This document shows, one piece after another, positions 1-8,526 of a DNA stretch of 64,000 nucleotides (its first letter is position 1; each line of letters opens with the position of its first letter). The translations under genes and the position numbers were made by a program. The stretch is from Flavobacterium psychrophilum (GTDB taxonomy: Bacteria > Bacteroidota > Bacteroidia > Flavobacteriales > Flavobacteriaceae): positions 1 through 64,000 of the forward strand of contig CAMAWT010000006.1 in assembly GCA_945862065.1 (NCBI GenBank). Reading direction: 5' to 3'. The notes below the pieces were generated by a model, which had not been told where the DNA came from, made no database searches, and saw only the letters and a program-made list of their open reading frames with translations.

Positions 1-76
1 AGTTTAATATAAAACCTACTACAAGTAGAACAATGACTATTAATACACATCCAACTGAGTTATTATCTTTTCCCAT
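1..76 (-). CDS. Partial small membrane protein downstream of hsdR
   Basis: An ATG at 76-74 on the minus strand opens a frame that runs off the window after about 25 codons. It begins MGKDNNSVG and continues into a strongly hydrophobic stretch (CVLIVIVLLVVGFIL), so the visible part is a short polar N-terminus followed by one membrane helix. It starts 29 bases after the hsdR stop on the same strand and could be the last gene of that operon. The family cannot be told from this fragment, and a chance frame is possible. Confidence 0.4.
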   Translation of the reverse strand, partial: MGKDNNSVGCVLIVIVLLVVGFILN

Positions 77-104
77 TTTTAATTTGTTTTCTTATTACTA
101 ATTT

Positions 105-2477
105 TTAAGCCACTCTCTCCTCATACAAATACTTCTGGAACTCAATAAATAGTTTACTTATATCGCCTACGTTTCCAAGTACTTCTTTGGCATCTTCCAA
201 TGATTGATATTTGTTAGTCAGTAAGATTGGTAATTTATCTTGGTCGAGTTCTTCAACGCCAGTTTCAACGTATTTGCTTAATACAAATTCTATGAACTCC
301 TTTTGTTTGTTATCCAGCAATGCAAAAATAGTAGCTTGTGATGCCGCAACTCTTTGTTCTCTGGTTAGTGAATTATAGTTTCCGTTGAAAACATATTCCA
401 AAACATCAAACAAATCGCTGTTTTCCATATTTACTAATGACTGAACTATCAATAAATCACTTTTAGGGAATCCAGCTGCATCTAATTTTTCTAACAACAC
501 TTTTCTGGTCATTGGGTTGCTCCATAGCGTTCTTAATTCTTCTTCGCTTTTGAAAAGATTAGGCAATTCGCCAAACAGATTATTCAAAAACTGCTCTGCT
601 GAAATTGGTTTTCCATCTGCACCCCAAAACGAAGTTGAAATCATTGATTGTATTTCTCGTTCTTTACCATCACGCAATTTTATTTTAACCTTTTTTTGCT
701 TACTGCAATTACAGAATAATTCACCGCAAATATCGCAAGGTTCTTTTTCTGGTTTTTCACATTCACAAGGTCTTTTATTGCAAACTTTACAAGGAGGTTT
801 AGGCTGTTTTGGTTCTGGGTCTGGTTCTGGGTCTAATGGTTCTCCATCCCATTCTGGGTCGGCAAAATGATGGTAAGCATCTACAAAATCATAAATGGTG
901 AAAAATTCTTTACCATCAAACATACGAGTGCCACGACCAACAATTTGCTTAAACTCTATCATTGAGTTTACTGGACGCATCAAAACAATGTTACGAATGT
1001 TTCTTGCATCTACACCAGTAGATAGTTTTTGCGAAGTGGTTAATATCGTAGGAATTGTTTTTTCGTTGTCTTGAAACTCTCTTAAAAACTGCTCTCCAAT
1101 TTCTCCATCATTTGCGGTTACTCGCACACAATAATTTGGATTGGTACTTGTTTTATATTGATTTACTAAATCACGTACCGCCGAAGCGTGGTCTTGTGTA
1201 GCACAAAAAATAATGGCTTTCTCTTTCTGATTGGCTTCGTCCATATAAATTTGAACTCGTTTTGCCTCTCTTTCCTTTATTTCAATAATACGGTTAAAAT
1301 CACTTTCAGTATAGGTTCTGCCTTCAACTATTTCTCCTTCAACTATTTGGTCATCGCTGGTATAGGTATAATCATCCAAAGTGGTCTTAATACGCTTTAC
1401 CTTAAATGGAGTAAGAAATCCATCATTTATGCCTTCTTTAAGCGAATATATGTAAACTGGTTCGCCAAAGTATTTGTAGGTATCAACATTGTCTTGTCGT
1501 TTGGGTGTAGCTGTTAAACCCAACTGAACTGCTGGTGCAAAATAATTTAAAATGGCTCTCCAATTTCCTTCATCATTTGCTCCTCCACGATGGCACTCAT
1601 CAATAATTATGAAATCAAAATAGTCTGGTGGATAAGAACCAAAATAAGGTGCTGGGTTGCCATCTTTATCAGTACCACTCATAAAGGACTGGAAGATGGT
1701 AAAGAAGATACTACCGTTAGTAGGTACGTTTCCTTTTTTCTTTATTTCGCTTGGTTTAATTCGCACTAAGGCATCTTCTGGAAATGCAGAAAACGAGTTA
1801 AATGCTTGGTCTGCTAATATGTTTCTATCCGCCAAAAATAATATTCTTGGTCTGCGACTTCCATCTCGTTTTAAGTTCCAACGTGTTTGAAACAATTTCC
1901 ACGCTATTTGAAAGGCTATTGCCGTTTTTCCAGTTCCAGTTGCAAGGGTAAGTAAAATGCGTTCTTTATTGTTTGCTAAAGCTTCTAAAGTGTTTTTAAC
2001 TGCAATTTCTTGGTAGTATCGCAATTGCCAACTACCACTTTTATCTTCAAAGGGAACGTTTGCAAATTTTTCTCTCCATTCATTTTGAACGGCAAAGGTT
2101 TTATGCCATAACTCTTCTGGAGTAAGGTAATTATCTACCAAACCTTCCGCACCAGTTTTCATACAAATGCTGTAAATCTCTTTTCCGTTGGTAGCATAGG
2201 TAGTTTCTAAAGTTAGTTTTTCAGCATATTGTTTGGCTTGTGCCACACCTTCACCAACGACTAAATCATTGCTCTTGGCTTCTACCACAGCTAACTTAAT
2301 GCCTTTGTAAACCAATACATAATCGGCAATAATTTTTTTAGACCTACCGCCACCAGTTTGTATTTTACCAGCGGTAATATTGTATTCTCGAAGGATTTTT
2401 GAACCTTCTACTATACCCCAACCACAAGCTTTTAATTTAGGGTCAATTAGTTCTGCTCTTGTTTCTGATTCGTTCAT
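105..2477 (-). CDS. hsdR: Type I restriction enzyme, R (endonuclease/translocase) subunit
   Basis: This is the motor and nuclease subunit of a type I restriction-modification complex, which cuts DNA after ATP-driven translocation from an unmodified site. The N-terminal nuclease domain shows a PD-ExK-like pattern (D52, then E66-A-K68). The helicase core has Walker A ATGTGKT at 179-185, DECH at 293-296, TATP at 322-325 and QIVGRGTR at 511-518. A proline/acidic linker then leads to a Cys-rich knuckle region (Cys 563, 566, 571, 573, 581, 584, 589, 591), and the C-terminal domain is of the EcoEI-R kind. At 790 residues it is full length. Its ATG overlaps the stop of the upstream 40-codon ORF (ATGA), which argues for translational coupling at the end of the hsd operon. 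Confidence 0.95.
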   Translation of the reverse strand: MNESETRAELIDPKLKACGWGIVEGSKILREYNITAGKIQTGGGRSKKIIADYVLVYKGIKLAVVEAKSNDLVVGEGVAQAKQYAEKLTLETTYATNGKEIYSICMKTGAEGLVDNYLTPEELWHKTFAVQNEWREKFANVPFEDKSGSWQLRYYQEIAVKNTLEALANNKERILLTLATGTGKTAIAFQIAWKLFQTRWNLKRDGSRRPRILFLADRNILADQAFNSFSAFPEDALVRIKPSEIKKKGNVPTNGSIFFTIFQSFMSGTDKDGNPAPYFGSYPPDYFDFIIIDECHRGGANDEGNWRAILNYFAPAVQLGLTATPKRQDNVDTYKYFGEPVYIYSLKEGINDGFLTPFKVKRIKTTLDDYTYTSDDQIVEGEIVEGRTYTESDFNRIIEIKEREAKRVQIYMDEANQKEKAIIFCATQDHASAVRDLVNQYKTSTNPNYCVRVTANDGEIGEQFLREFQDNEKTIPTILTTSQKLSTGVDARNIRNIVLMRPVNSMIEFKQIVGRGTRMFDGKEFFTIYDFVDAYHHFADPEWDGEPLDPEPDPEPKQPKPPCKVCNKRPCECEKPEKEPCDICGELFCNCSKQKKVKIKLRDGKEREIQSMISTSFWGADGKPISAEQFLNNLFGELPNLFKSEEELRTLWSNPMTRKVLLEKLDAAGFPKSDLLIVQSLVNMENSDLFDVLEYVFNGNYNSLTREQRVAASQATIFALLDNKQKEFIEFVLSKYVETGVEELDQDKLPILLTNKYQSLEDAKEVLGNVGDISKLFIEFQKYLYEERVA

Positions 2478-2596
2478 ACTACTTCTATTTTTTCAATATT
2501 ACCAAATGCTAATTCTTCATAACGGTTCATTAATTCAAAAGTGTCATATTCTTCGGCAACCCATTTACCACTTTTGTACTTGAAACAAAAAGTCAT
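2474..2596 (-). CDS. 40-aa ORF between hsdS and hsdR, unknown function
   Basis: A short frame on the minus strand starts at ATG 2596-2594 and ends with a TGA that overlaps the hsdR start codon (ATGA). It reads MTFCFKYKSGKWVAEEYDTF, then about 20 further residues ending EKIEVV. It begins only 5 bases after the stop of the preceding 93-aa ORF. I do not recognise the protein. The case for a real gene is positional: it fills the gap exactly and is coupled to hsdR. It could be a translated leader that sets HsdR levels, or a small accessory factor. There is no homology evidence. Confidence 0.55.
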   Translation of the reverse strand: MTFCFKYKSGKWVAEEYDTFELMNRYEELAFGNIEKIEVV

Positions 2597-2601
2597 TCGT
2601 T

Positions 2602-2883
2602 CTATTTCAGCTTCTGCAAATTATTAATTACAATTTCTAACTGGTCTTTTTGTTTAAATTCAATTACTTTATCAAATGAATTTGCCTCGTTTAATCTTTT
2701 GGCTAACGTTTCTTTATTTAAATTAAAATTGTGCTGCAAAAATTCAAAGGGTATCATTGGTTCTCCTACACAAATTACATCTTTCTGCTTATTAAACCGA
2801 TATAAAAGCCAGTAATGAGGTAAATCCTCATAAGAACCAGTTTCGCAAGTACAAAAAACAATTTTATCAGATATTAAACACAT
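2602..2883 (-). CDS. Hypothetical 93-aa protein inside the hsd operon
   Basis: A 93-residue soluble protein without signal peptide or membrane segment. Its start overlaps the end of hsdS by 10 bases and its stop lies 5 bases before the 40-aa ORF, so it belongs to the same transcript. The N-terminal half is rich in Cys and aromatic residues (FCTCETG, HYWLLYRF). The C-terminal half is charged and probably helical, ending in NNLQKLK. I do not recognise the family. A role in modulating or sensing the restriction complex is a guess from position only. Confidence 0.75.
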   Translation of the reverse strand: MCLISDKIVFCTCETGSYEDLPHYWLLYRFNKQKDVICVGEPMIPFEFLQHNFNLNKETLAKRLNEANSFDKVIEFKQKDQLEIVINNLQKLK

Positions 2884-3971
2884 AGCTTATCTGTTTTTAA
2901 CTCCCCACTAAACGCTTTTTGTAAAATGGATTTTTTGAGTTCTTCTAAATCATTTACTTTGCTTTGATATAAAGCTTGTAATTTTTTGGTTTCGCTGGAT
3001 AAGGCATCAAGTTTATGAACGATGGCTTGTTGAACTTTAATAGATTTCGGAAACCAAACCATTTCACTATGAACATTATTTCTATTCAATGTTGGTACAC
3101 CAGCTCCAGAACTATACTTACCTAAATTAAATTGTTTTAAGAAAAAATAAATAAACCTTTCATAATTTCCGTGAAATTCTTTAATATATAAAGCGGTATT
3201 TAATGGCCAATAATCTTCCTCTATATAATGAACATTCCCAATCGTGCCACTTCGTCCAGTAACAACTCCTGGCGATTTAACTTTCCATAAATCAATCCAA
3301 TCAGTTATGCAATTTGAACTTACCAATGGATATGAACCTTCATTTCTTGAATGAGTAGGTAAATCAAAACCTCTTTGTAAAACGCAAATTTCATCAAAAC
3401 GTTTCTTTTCCCAACCTTCACCTTTATTCTCGAAAACCCCTTGCAAATAACTTTCAAAAAGTTCTTTGGAATTTTTGAGGTTTTGTTCGGCATTGGCTTT
3501 TGCTTTTGCTATGGCGGCAAAGGCTTCATCTAATATGGCAACAATGCGTTGTTGCTCTGGAAGGGGCATCCACAAAAACGGTTCGTTCTTATAATCTTTA
3601 AAATAAATATGAGGTATTGCAGCACCTTGAACATATTTTTTAAAATCTACAGACATCAATGAATAATTTAGATAATCTAAATCAATTTCATCATTTGGTA
3701 AAATATATTGAAGTGTTCCAATTACAGAAGTAAAAGCATCCATTTTGGTAATTCTACCAAAACCAGAACCATCTTTAACAATTGATAAATATGGTTTATC
3801 TCGATGATAGAAACTAACATTTTTTATTAATCCACTTGCCCCAAATATTGGATAATCTCCAATTTCATCATATAATTTATTTTGAGAGACATTTGAGGAT
3901 TTGCTATAACAAACATCTTCTAATTTTTTTAATTCCCAACCTTTTGGTAACTGAGCTTGTCGAACGTTCAT
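2874..3971 (-). CDS. hsdS: Type I restriction-modification, S (specificity) subunit
   Basis: The DNA-recognition subunit of the complex. It has two target-recognition domains, each beginning with a GW-x-x-K-x-x-x-x-x-C type segment (GWELKKLEDVC near residue 11; GWEKKRFDEIC near 187). Each domain is followed by a long helical conserved region (PLPEQQRIVAILDEAFAAI near 136-154, and the C-terminal VQQAIVHKLDALS and NDLEELKKSILQKAFSGEL region). This is the usual half-repeat layout of HsdS, which recognises a bipartite site. At 365 residues it is near the short end of normal. Its ATG overlaps the hsdM stop by 4 bases. Only one hsdS is present and I see no inverted partial copy, so nothing suggests specificity switching here. 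Confidence 0.93.
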   Translation of the reverse strand: MNVRQAQLPKGWELKKLEDVCYSKSSNVSQNKLYDEIGDYPIFGASGLIKNVSFYHRDKPYLSIVKDGSGFGRITKMDAFTSVIGTLQYILPNDEIDLDYLNYSLMSVDFKKYVQGAAIPHIYFKDYKNEPFLWMPLPEQQRIVAILDEAFAAIAKAKANAEQNLKNSKELFESYLQGVFENKGEGWEKKRFDEICVLQRGFDLPTHSRNEGSYPLVSSNCITDWIDLWKVKSPGVVTGRSGTIGNVHYIEEDYWPLNTALYIKEFHGNYERFIYFFLKQFNLGKYSSGAGVPTLNRNNVHSEMVWFPKSIKVQQAIVHKLDALSSETKKLQALYQSKVNDLEELKKSILQKAFSGELKTDKLCV

Positions 3972-5422
3972 ATCAGTTCCAAAATTGAGTTTAAAATATC
4001 AGCACTTTCTTCATCTAAGGCTTTCATCTCCTCTAAAATTTCTTGCGGTTGACGTAAAGCCGCTTCTTCTTTTTTGTTAGGGTTTTTGGCACTAAGGTCC
4101 ACTTCGGCTCCGCTCAGTGTTCCGACATCTATGCTCCAAGAGTTCTCGCTGTCTGCTTTTGTTTTTTGTAATTCAATAAAATCGGCTAAATCTTTTTCGT
4201 TGAGGGCGTTGGTTTTGCCTAAGTTTCTATCCAAATTTAATTGGTAAAACCACACATTTTTAGTAGCACTTCCTTTTTCAAAAAACAATACCACTGTTTT
4301 TACACCAGCACCAGTAAAAGTTCCACTGGGCAAATCTAAAACAGTATGCAAGTTGCAACTTTCTAACAATTGCTTACGCAATGCCACAGAAGCATTATCG
4401 GTATTACTCAAAAAGGTGTTTTTAATTACTACAGCAGCCTTACCACCCGCCTTTAGTATTTTAATAAAGTGTTGTAAAAATAAGGAAGCGGTTTCGCCCG
4501 TTTTAATTGGGAAGTTCTGTTGCACTTCGGCACGTTCTTTACCACCAAACGGAGGATTAGCCAATACAATATCGTAACGGTCTTTCTCTTGTATATCGGC
4601 TAAGTTTTCGGCAAGGGTATTCGTATGCACAATGTTTGGTGCTTCAATTCCGTGAAAAATCATATTCATTGTGCCAATAATATAAGCCAATGACTTTTTC
4701 TCTTTACCGTAAAAAGTTCTCTTTTGTAAAATTTCTACATCAGTGGTCGTTAATTTTTTGCTATTTTGCAAATAGGCAAAAGCTTCGCACATGAAACCAG
4801 CACTACCTACAGCACCATCATAAATTCTATTTCCTATTTCTGGGGCAACCACTTTTACAATAGTAGTAATTAATGGTCTTGGCGTGTAGTACTCGCCACC
4901 ATTACGCCCAGCATTACCCATATTCTGTATTTTGGACTCATATAGATGGCTCATTTCGTGCTTTTCAGCGTGGGTACGGAAACGAAGTTCATCAATGCGG
5001 TTAATTACTTCACGAAGGTTATATCCGCTTTGTATGCGGTTCTTTAGTTCGCTAAATATCTCGCCAACTTTATATTCAATAGTATATGCACTAATGGCAT
5101 CTGCCTTAAATTTTTTGAGGTAAGGGAATAGTTGAATGTTTACAAAATCGGCAAGGTCATCGCCAGTTAATGCTTTGTGATGGTCTATCTTTCCATCTGC
5201 ATTTTTTGGAGCTGCCCAAACATTCCATTGGTATTCGGTATCAATAAGTGGCTTGTATTGTTTTCCAGTTAATTCAGCAGCGGTTGCTTTATCATTTTCT
5301 AAATCATCCAAATACTTTAAGAACAACACCCAAGAGGTTTGTTCTACGTAATCTAATTCGCTACCGCATCCAGCATCTTTATGTAAGATGTCATCTATAT
5401 TCTTGAAAGTTTGTTCGAACAT
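3968..5422 (-). CDS. hsdM: Type I restriction-modification, M (N6-adenine methyltransferase) subunit
   Basis: This subunit methylates adenine using S-adenosylmethionine and forms the core enzyme with HsdS. The first ~140 residues match the helical HsdM N-terminal domain. The SAM-binding motif is DGAVGSAGF at 202-210 and the catalytic NPPF is at 289-292 (ANPPFGGKE). The length of 484 residues is normal. It is the first gene of the leftward operon hsdM-hsdS-orf93-orf40-hsdR, in which neighbouring genes overlap or lie within 5 bases. The SAM motif reads DGAVGSAGF rather than the commoner DPacGtGGF, which still fits HsdM. Confidence 0.95.
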   Translation of the reverse strand: MFEQTFKNIDDILHKDAGCGSELDYVEQTSWVLFLKYLDDLENDKATAAELTGKQYKPLIDTEYQWNVWAAPKNADGKIDHHKALTGDDLADFVNIQLFPYLKKFKADAISAYTIEYKVGEIFSELKNRIQSGYNLREVINRIDELRFRTHAEKHEMSHLYESKIQNMGNAGRNGGEYYTPRPLITTIVKVVAPEIGNRIYDGAVGSAGFMCEAFAYLQNSKKLTTTDVEILQKRTFYGKEKKSLAYIIGTMNMIFHGIEAPNIVHTNTLAENLADIQEKDRYDIVLANPPFGGKERAEVQQNFPIKTGETASLFLQHFIKILKAGGKAAVVIKNTFLSNTDNASVALRKQLLESCNLHTVLDLPSGTFTGAGVKTVVLFFEKGSATKNVWFYQLNLDRNLGKTNALNEKDLADFIELQKTKADSENSWSIDVGTLSGAEVDLSAKNPNKKEEAALRQPQEILEEMKALDEESADILNSILELI

Positions 5423-5485
5423 TGTTTGTGTTATTTGTTGTTATTTAAGGTTATATGGTTTTTTATATTATTTTAATGTTTCAGA

Positions 5486-5521
5486 CAAATGTAAATAAAA
5501 TTATCGTGATAAAATTTCAAA
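5486..5521 (-). promoter_or_regulatory. Candidate promoter of the hsd operon
   Basis: On the minus strand TACATTTG (5493-5486) matches the Bacteroidetes -7 consensus TAnnTTTG. A TTTG at 5521-5518 could be the -33 element. The gap of 24 bases is about one base longer than usual, so the match is moderate. It would start transcription about 60 bases before hsdM. Confidence 0.4.
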
Positions 5522-5538
5522 ACATATTAACAAAAAAA

Positions 5539-5561
5539 AAGACTACTTTTTGAGTAGTCTT
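5539..5561 (-). terminator. Intrinsic terminator after the M43-like protease gene
   Basis: A perfect 9-bp stem (AAGACTACT / AGTAGTCTT) closes a 5-base loop. On the minus strand it is followed by a run of T (the A-run at 5532-5540), just downstream of the protease stop at 5568. Confidence 0.85.
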
Positions 5562-5567
5562 TTGTCT

Positions 5568-7397
5568 TTATTCTTTTATTACTTTTTTAGTAATTGATTT
5601 ATCATTATTCCTAAACTTGACTAAATAAACTCCAGCGGTTAAGGAACTCAAATCAACTTCTTGATTTATATCAAATGAATCGAATTTAATTTCTGTTATA
5701 ACTTGCCCTAAATAGTTGATTATGTTTGCAGTTTCAAATCTCTCTATTGAGTTGTTGAAGGAAACTTTTGACGTTGTTGGGTTTGGATATAATAAAAATA
5801 GCTCATTTTGACTTAGATTATTACTTAGTGAACCTTGAGCACAACCTTGTGAGGTTAATAAACTTGCTCTTTGATTAAATAGTGCCGCATCCATTCTTAT
5901 AGTCTGACCAAATGTAAATAAACCTAAACAATTATCGTTTGAATAATCCATAAAGTTCTGAAACATTATACCAGGGTAATTTAGAGAACAATTATCTGAT
6001 GTTGGAAAAGCATTACAATTTAGACTTTTTGTTGATTGCAATGGTGTATCAATAACTTCATCATCTAAAGAACATTCTGGAAGCGGAGTTGATGCAGTTG
6101 TGTCATCTCCCCAAATATGCTTTAAATTTAACCAATGTCCAACCTCGTGAGTTGTAGTTCTACCCAAATTATAATTAGGGTCTAAATTTCCAATTCTTCC
6201 AAAAACATCAGTTCTAATCCACACGCCATCATAATTTTGTGGATTAGGATTTTCTGGTGAAGGAGTTATACCAGGAAACTGTGCATAACCAAGTGTTAAT
6301 GATTGAAAATTACATCCTAGGACATCATCTGAATTTGGATTTGGTTGTCCGTTAATTACAGCTGGTAATTGTCTCATATCAGAAACCCAAATGTTTAAAT
6401 ATTTGTCTCGGTTCCAAATTGTATTTGGCTTTATAATTCTCTCAATGATTAATCTATTTAAACATTGCAAATCTGCGGGTACAGGCTGTGGTCCCTGATT
6501 GTATTGTTCTTGAGTAGGTTTAAGTCTCCTTGTTATACCATTAGTAATAGTTCCTTCAGGAGTTTGTTGTGCTAAACAAAATTGAATTAGCGGGTCAGTA
6601 GAAGCACCTCTAAAAGCAGCTGGTACAGATAAAATATTAGTATTTAATCTTCTAAAGTCCTCATTAAGCACATCAATTTGAGATTGAATTTGAGCATCAG
6701 AAATATTTGCACCAACCCCAATCGCTTCTCCATTATGTATAATGTGAACAACAACTGGAATTGTAATTACTGGTCGAGGAATATACCAGAGTTCTATTTG
6801 CAGACTTGAACATAATTGATTTGAAGTGCAACCAAATGGATTGATTAATACATCATAATTTCCATTATTAATTGGCGTAAAATAAATTTCAGATTGTAAG
6901 CTTCCATTCCAATCGTCATTAAAAGCAACCGCATTACCGCCTCCTGCAGGATAAATAGTAATTTGAGTGTCAAAATTATTAATTCCAATAGTTGAAATAC
7001 GATAGGTTCTACCAGCTATTAAATTATTTACTCTTACATATTCCCCGCCAAAAGTACAATTTGGAGTTGGACTAATTATATTATTAATAGATGTCGGAGC
7101 AGTTATGGTTGTAAAATAATTATTATTATATCCGCAAAGTGAATTAGTACTTAAAGAAGATTTAGACAAATCCCCAATATTCTTATTATTTTCAATTTTA
7201 GGATATTTTTTAAACCCTAAACCATTTTTTTCTATCCATTCTTGATTTTGTTTTTCAATTTCAATTAATCTTGCTTTTAAAGAAGGGTCTTTTTTAATTT
7301 GCTCTTCTAAATTTTGCATTGTACCGCATTGTTCTTGGCTAAATGAAGCCTTAACAAATAAACTAAAAAACACTAATAGGAGTAATTTTGTTTTCAT
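5568..7397 (-). CDS. Secreted M43-like zinc metalloprotease with T9SS sorting domain
   Basis: A secreted protease of 609 residues, probably exported by the type IX system. It has a signal peptide (residues 1-20, ending KASFSQ), a charged pro-region, a beta-sandwich-like segment around 110-205, and a catalytic domain with HEVGHWLNLKH at 417-427 followed by IWGD. A Met-turn-like NFMDYS follows at 481-486. This arrangement is typical of the cytophagalysin/pappalysin (M43) group. The last ~75 residues are a T9SS type A sorting domain (LYPNPTTSKV ... GVYLVKF ... KKVIKE). A terminator follows directly. The upstream lipoprotein gene on the same strand has its own terminator, so the two are probably separate units. 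The substrate is unknown. Confidence 0.92.
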   Translation of the reverse strand: MKTKLLLLVFFSLFVKASFSQEQCGTMQNLEEQIKKDPSLKARLIEIEKQNQEWIEKNGLGFKKYPKIENNKNIGDLSKSSLSTNSLCGYNNNYFTTITAPTSINNIISPTPNCTFGGEYVRVNNLIAGRTYRISTIGINNFDTQITIYPAGGGNAVAFNDDWNGSLQSEIYFTPINNGNYDVLINPFGCTSNQLCSSLQIELWYIPRPVITIPVVVHIIHNGEAIGVGANISDAQIQSQIDVLNEDFRRLNTNILSVPAAFRGASTDPLIQFCLAQQTPEGTITNGITRRLKPTQEQYNQGPQPVPADLQCLNRLIIERIIKPNTIWNRDKYLNIWVSDMRQLPAVINGQPNPNSDDVLGCNFQSLTLGYAQFPGITPSPENPNPQNYDGVWIRTDVFGRIGNLDPNYNLGRTTTHEVGHWLNLKHIWGDDTTASTPLPECSLDDEVIDTPLQSTKSLNCNAFPTSDNCSLNYPGIMFQNFMDYSNDNCLGLFTFGQTIRMDAALFNQRASLLTSQGCAQGSLSNNLSQNELFLLYPNPTTSKVSFNNSIERFETANIINYLGQVITEIKFDSFDINQEVDLSSLTAGVYLVKFRNNDKSITKKVIKE

Positions 7398-7411
7398 AAT
7401 TTAATTTAAAA

Positions 7412-7439
7412 AAAGTGCAATTAATAATAATTGCACTTT
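7412..7439 (-). terminator. Intrinsic terminator after the EGF-like lipoprotein gene
   Basis: An 11-bp perfect stem (AAAGTGCAATT / AATTGCACTTT) with a 6-base loop lies between the lipoprotein stop (7447) and the protease start (7397). On the minus strand a T-rich tract follows. Confidence 0.8.
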
Positions 7440-7446
7440 GTGATTT

Positions 7447-8037
7447 TTACCAAACGTAAGAAAGAGTTAATTCAAAACTAAAAGTACCAGCAGAATTTGT
7501 AAAAGTTTTGGTCGTTGGAAAACCTCCATTACTGCTATAAGGATTAAATAAATGAAAGCTAATTAATTCATTAGAACCAACAGTATCTAAGTCGTAAATA
7601 TTCATAAAATAACCAGATGTTGGAGATGAAAGTATTATTGGGGTTGTAGGAATAAATTCATAGTTTAAATTTCCAATTCCAGTTGCATTTTGAAAATAAG
7701 TTGGGCTTTCCCAAATTTTTGTTACAGCAAGATTTTCAATAGTTAAATAAATATCAGCATCACTGTTTGGAAGTACATCCCACCAGCCACCACCTGGTTT
7801 TTCATCTGGAAATTTTGTTACTCTAATTTTAGTAATTTTAACTTGTAATGGGGTAATTTGAGTACTACAGTTAGTACCTGTAAATCCTGTAGGGCAATTA
7901 CAACCACAATCTGGTGTTGAAGTTCCTCCGTTTAAACAAGTAATTGGAACACAAGGAACATCTTCTGGATTAGGTGTGCAACTAAAAAAAAGCACAAACA
8001 TAAAAAGAACGGATAATCTTTTGAAAATAGTTTTCAT
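7447..8037 (-). CDS. Lipoprotein with an EGF-like cysteine cluster
   Basis: A 196-residue envelope protein. The N-terminus is a lipoprotein signal (SVLFMFVLFFSC, lipobox FFSC with Cys at about residue 20). Next comes a compact EGF-like module with six cysteines (CVPITCLNGG ... CGCNCPTGFTGTNCS, residues ~29-57). The remainder (~60-196) is probably a beta-sandwich with no catalytic motif that I recognise. EGF-like modules next to a lipid anchor recur in surface proteins of Flavobacteria. It precedes the M43-like protease but is separated from it by a terminator. A role in surface binding or adhesion is only inferred. Confidence 0.85.
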   Translation of the reverse strand: MKTIFKRLSVLFMFVLFFSCTPNPEDVPCVPITCLNGGTSTPDCGCNCPTGFTGTNCSTQITPLQVKITKIRVTKFPDEKPGGGWWDVLPNSDADIYLTIENLAVTKIWESPTYFQNATGIGNLNYEFIPTTPIILSSPTSGYFMNIYDLDTVGSNELISFHLFNPYSSNGGFPTTKTFTNSAGTFSFELTLSYVW

Positions 8038-8092
8038 AATTTTTTTTTTTTCTCAAGTCCTATTGAGATTAATTTTTTTAGAAAAACTAAAA

Positions 8093-8248
8093 AGCGTAGG
8101 ACAATTGCGATACACTTGTCTTGAAATCCGACCAAGAATTTGGAACAAAGTATATGCAAAGCCTACGCCTCGACTGAGGCGACTTACAATACTTCCTTGT
8201 TCCTTTAATACTTGGTCGGTTTCAAGACAAGAAATATAGCAAAACGCT
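8093..8248. repeat. Long imperfect inverted repeat with central palindrome
   Basis: An intergenic segment that can fold into one long hairpin. The main arms are 8115-8136 (CTTGTCTTGAAATCCGACC...) and 8211-8231, complementary except for one missing base. Outside them, TTGCGATA pairs almost fully with TATAGCAA, and AGCGT (8093-8097) pairs with ACGCT (8244-8248). At the tip, CGCCTC-GACT-GAGGCG forms a perfect 6-bp stem. Alternatively GCGTAGG (near 8094-8100) can pair with CCTACGC (8162-8168). The size and layout recall a folded recombination site or a structured RNA. I find no ATG-led frame with coding character across it. Confidence 0.7.
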
Positions 8249-8500
8249 ATTAGTTATGTGTTGTGATTCATTTTCACGTTGCTAATATATAAAAAAAACA
8301 AATGAAAAATTAATTTTAATTCAATTAGTTATTGTAAGGATTTGAAAATAAACTTAGTAATGAGTAATTCAATTATATCAATTGAATAATGGATTAAAAT
8401 TTGATTACTATTTCGTTGGTAATAAAACAGAAAAAATTATTATTAGTTATAATTTTTTTGGATGAATTGGATGCAAATTGGATGCAAATCAAAAACAAAA
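8249..8500. other. AT-rich non-coding stretch with a short direct repeat
   Basis: Nothing coding is seen here. The only structure noted is a direct repeat of ATTGGATGCAA twice in a row (8466-8487), just beyond the tRNA-Asn terminator. It could be a relic of an integration site. Confidence 0.35.
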
Positions 8501-8526
8501 AAGACCTCACATTTCTGTGAAGTCTT
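8501..8526 (-). terminator. Terminator after tRNA-Asn
   Basis: An 11-bp stem (AAGACTTCACA / TGTGAGGTCTT on the minus strand, one G-T pair) closed by a GAAA tetraloop and followed by a T run. It lies 12 bases after the tRNA 3' end. Confidence 0.85.

Noticed and set aside
2874..3971. Phase-variable specificity locus
   Set aside because: Only one hsdS was found, with no inverted partial copy and no recombinase in the window.
8093..8260. Calling the hairpin an integron attC site
   Set aside because: No integrase gene is present and the R box pair is incomplete: only AGTTATGTG on one side, with no matching CATAAC on the other.
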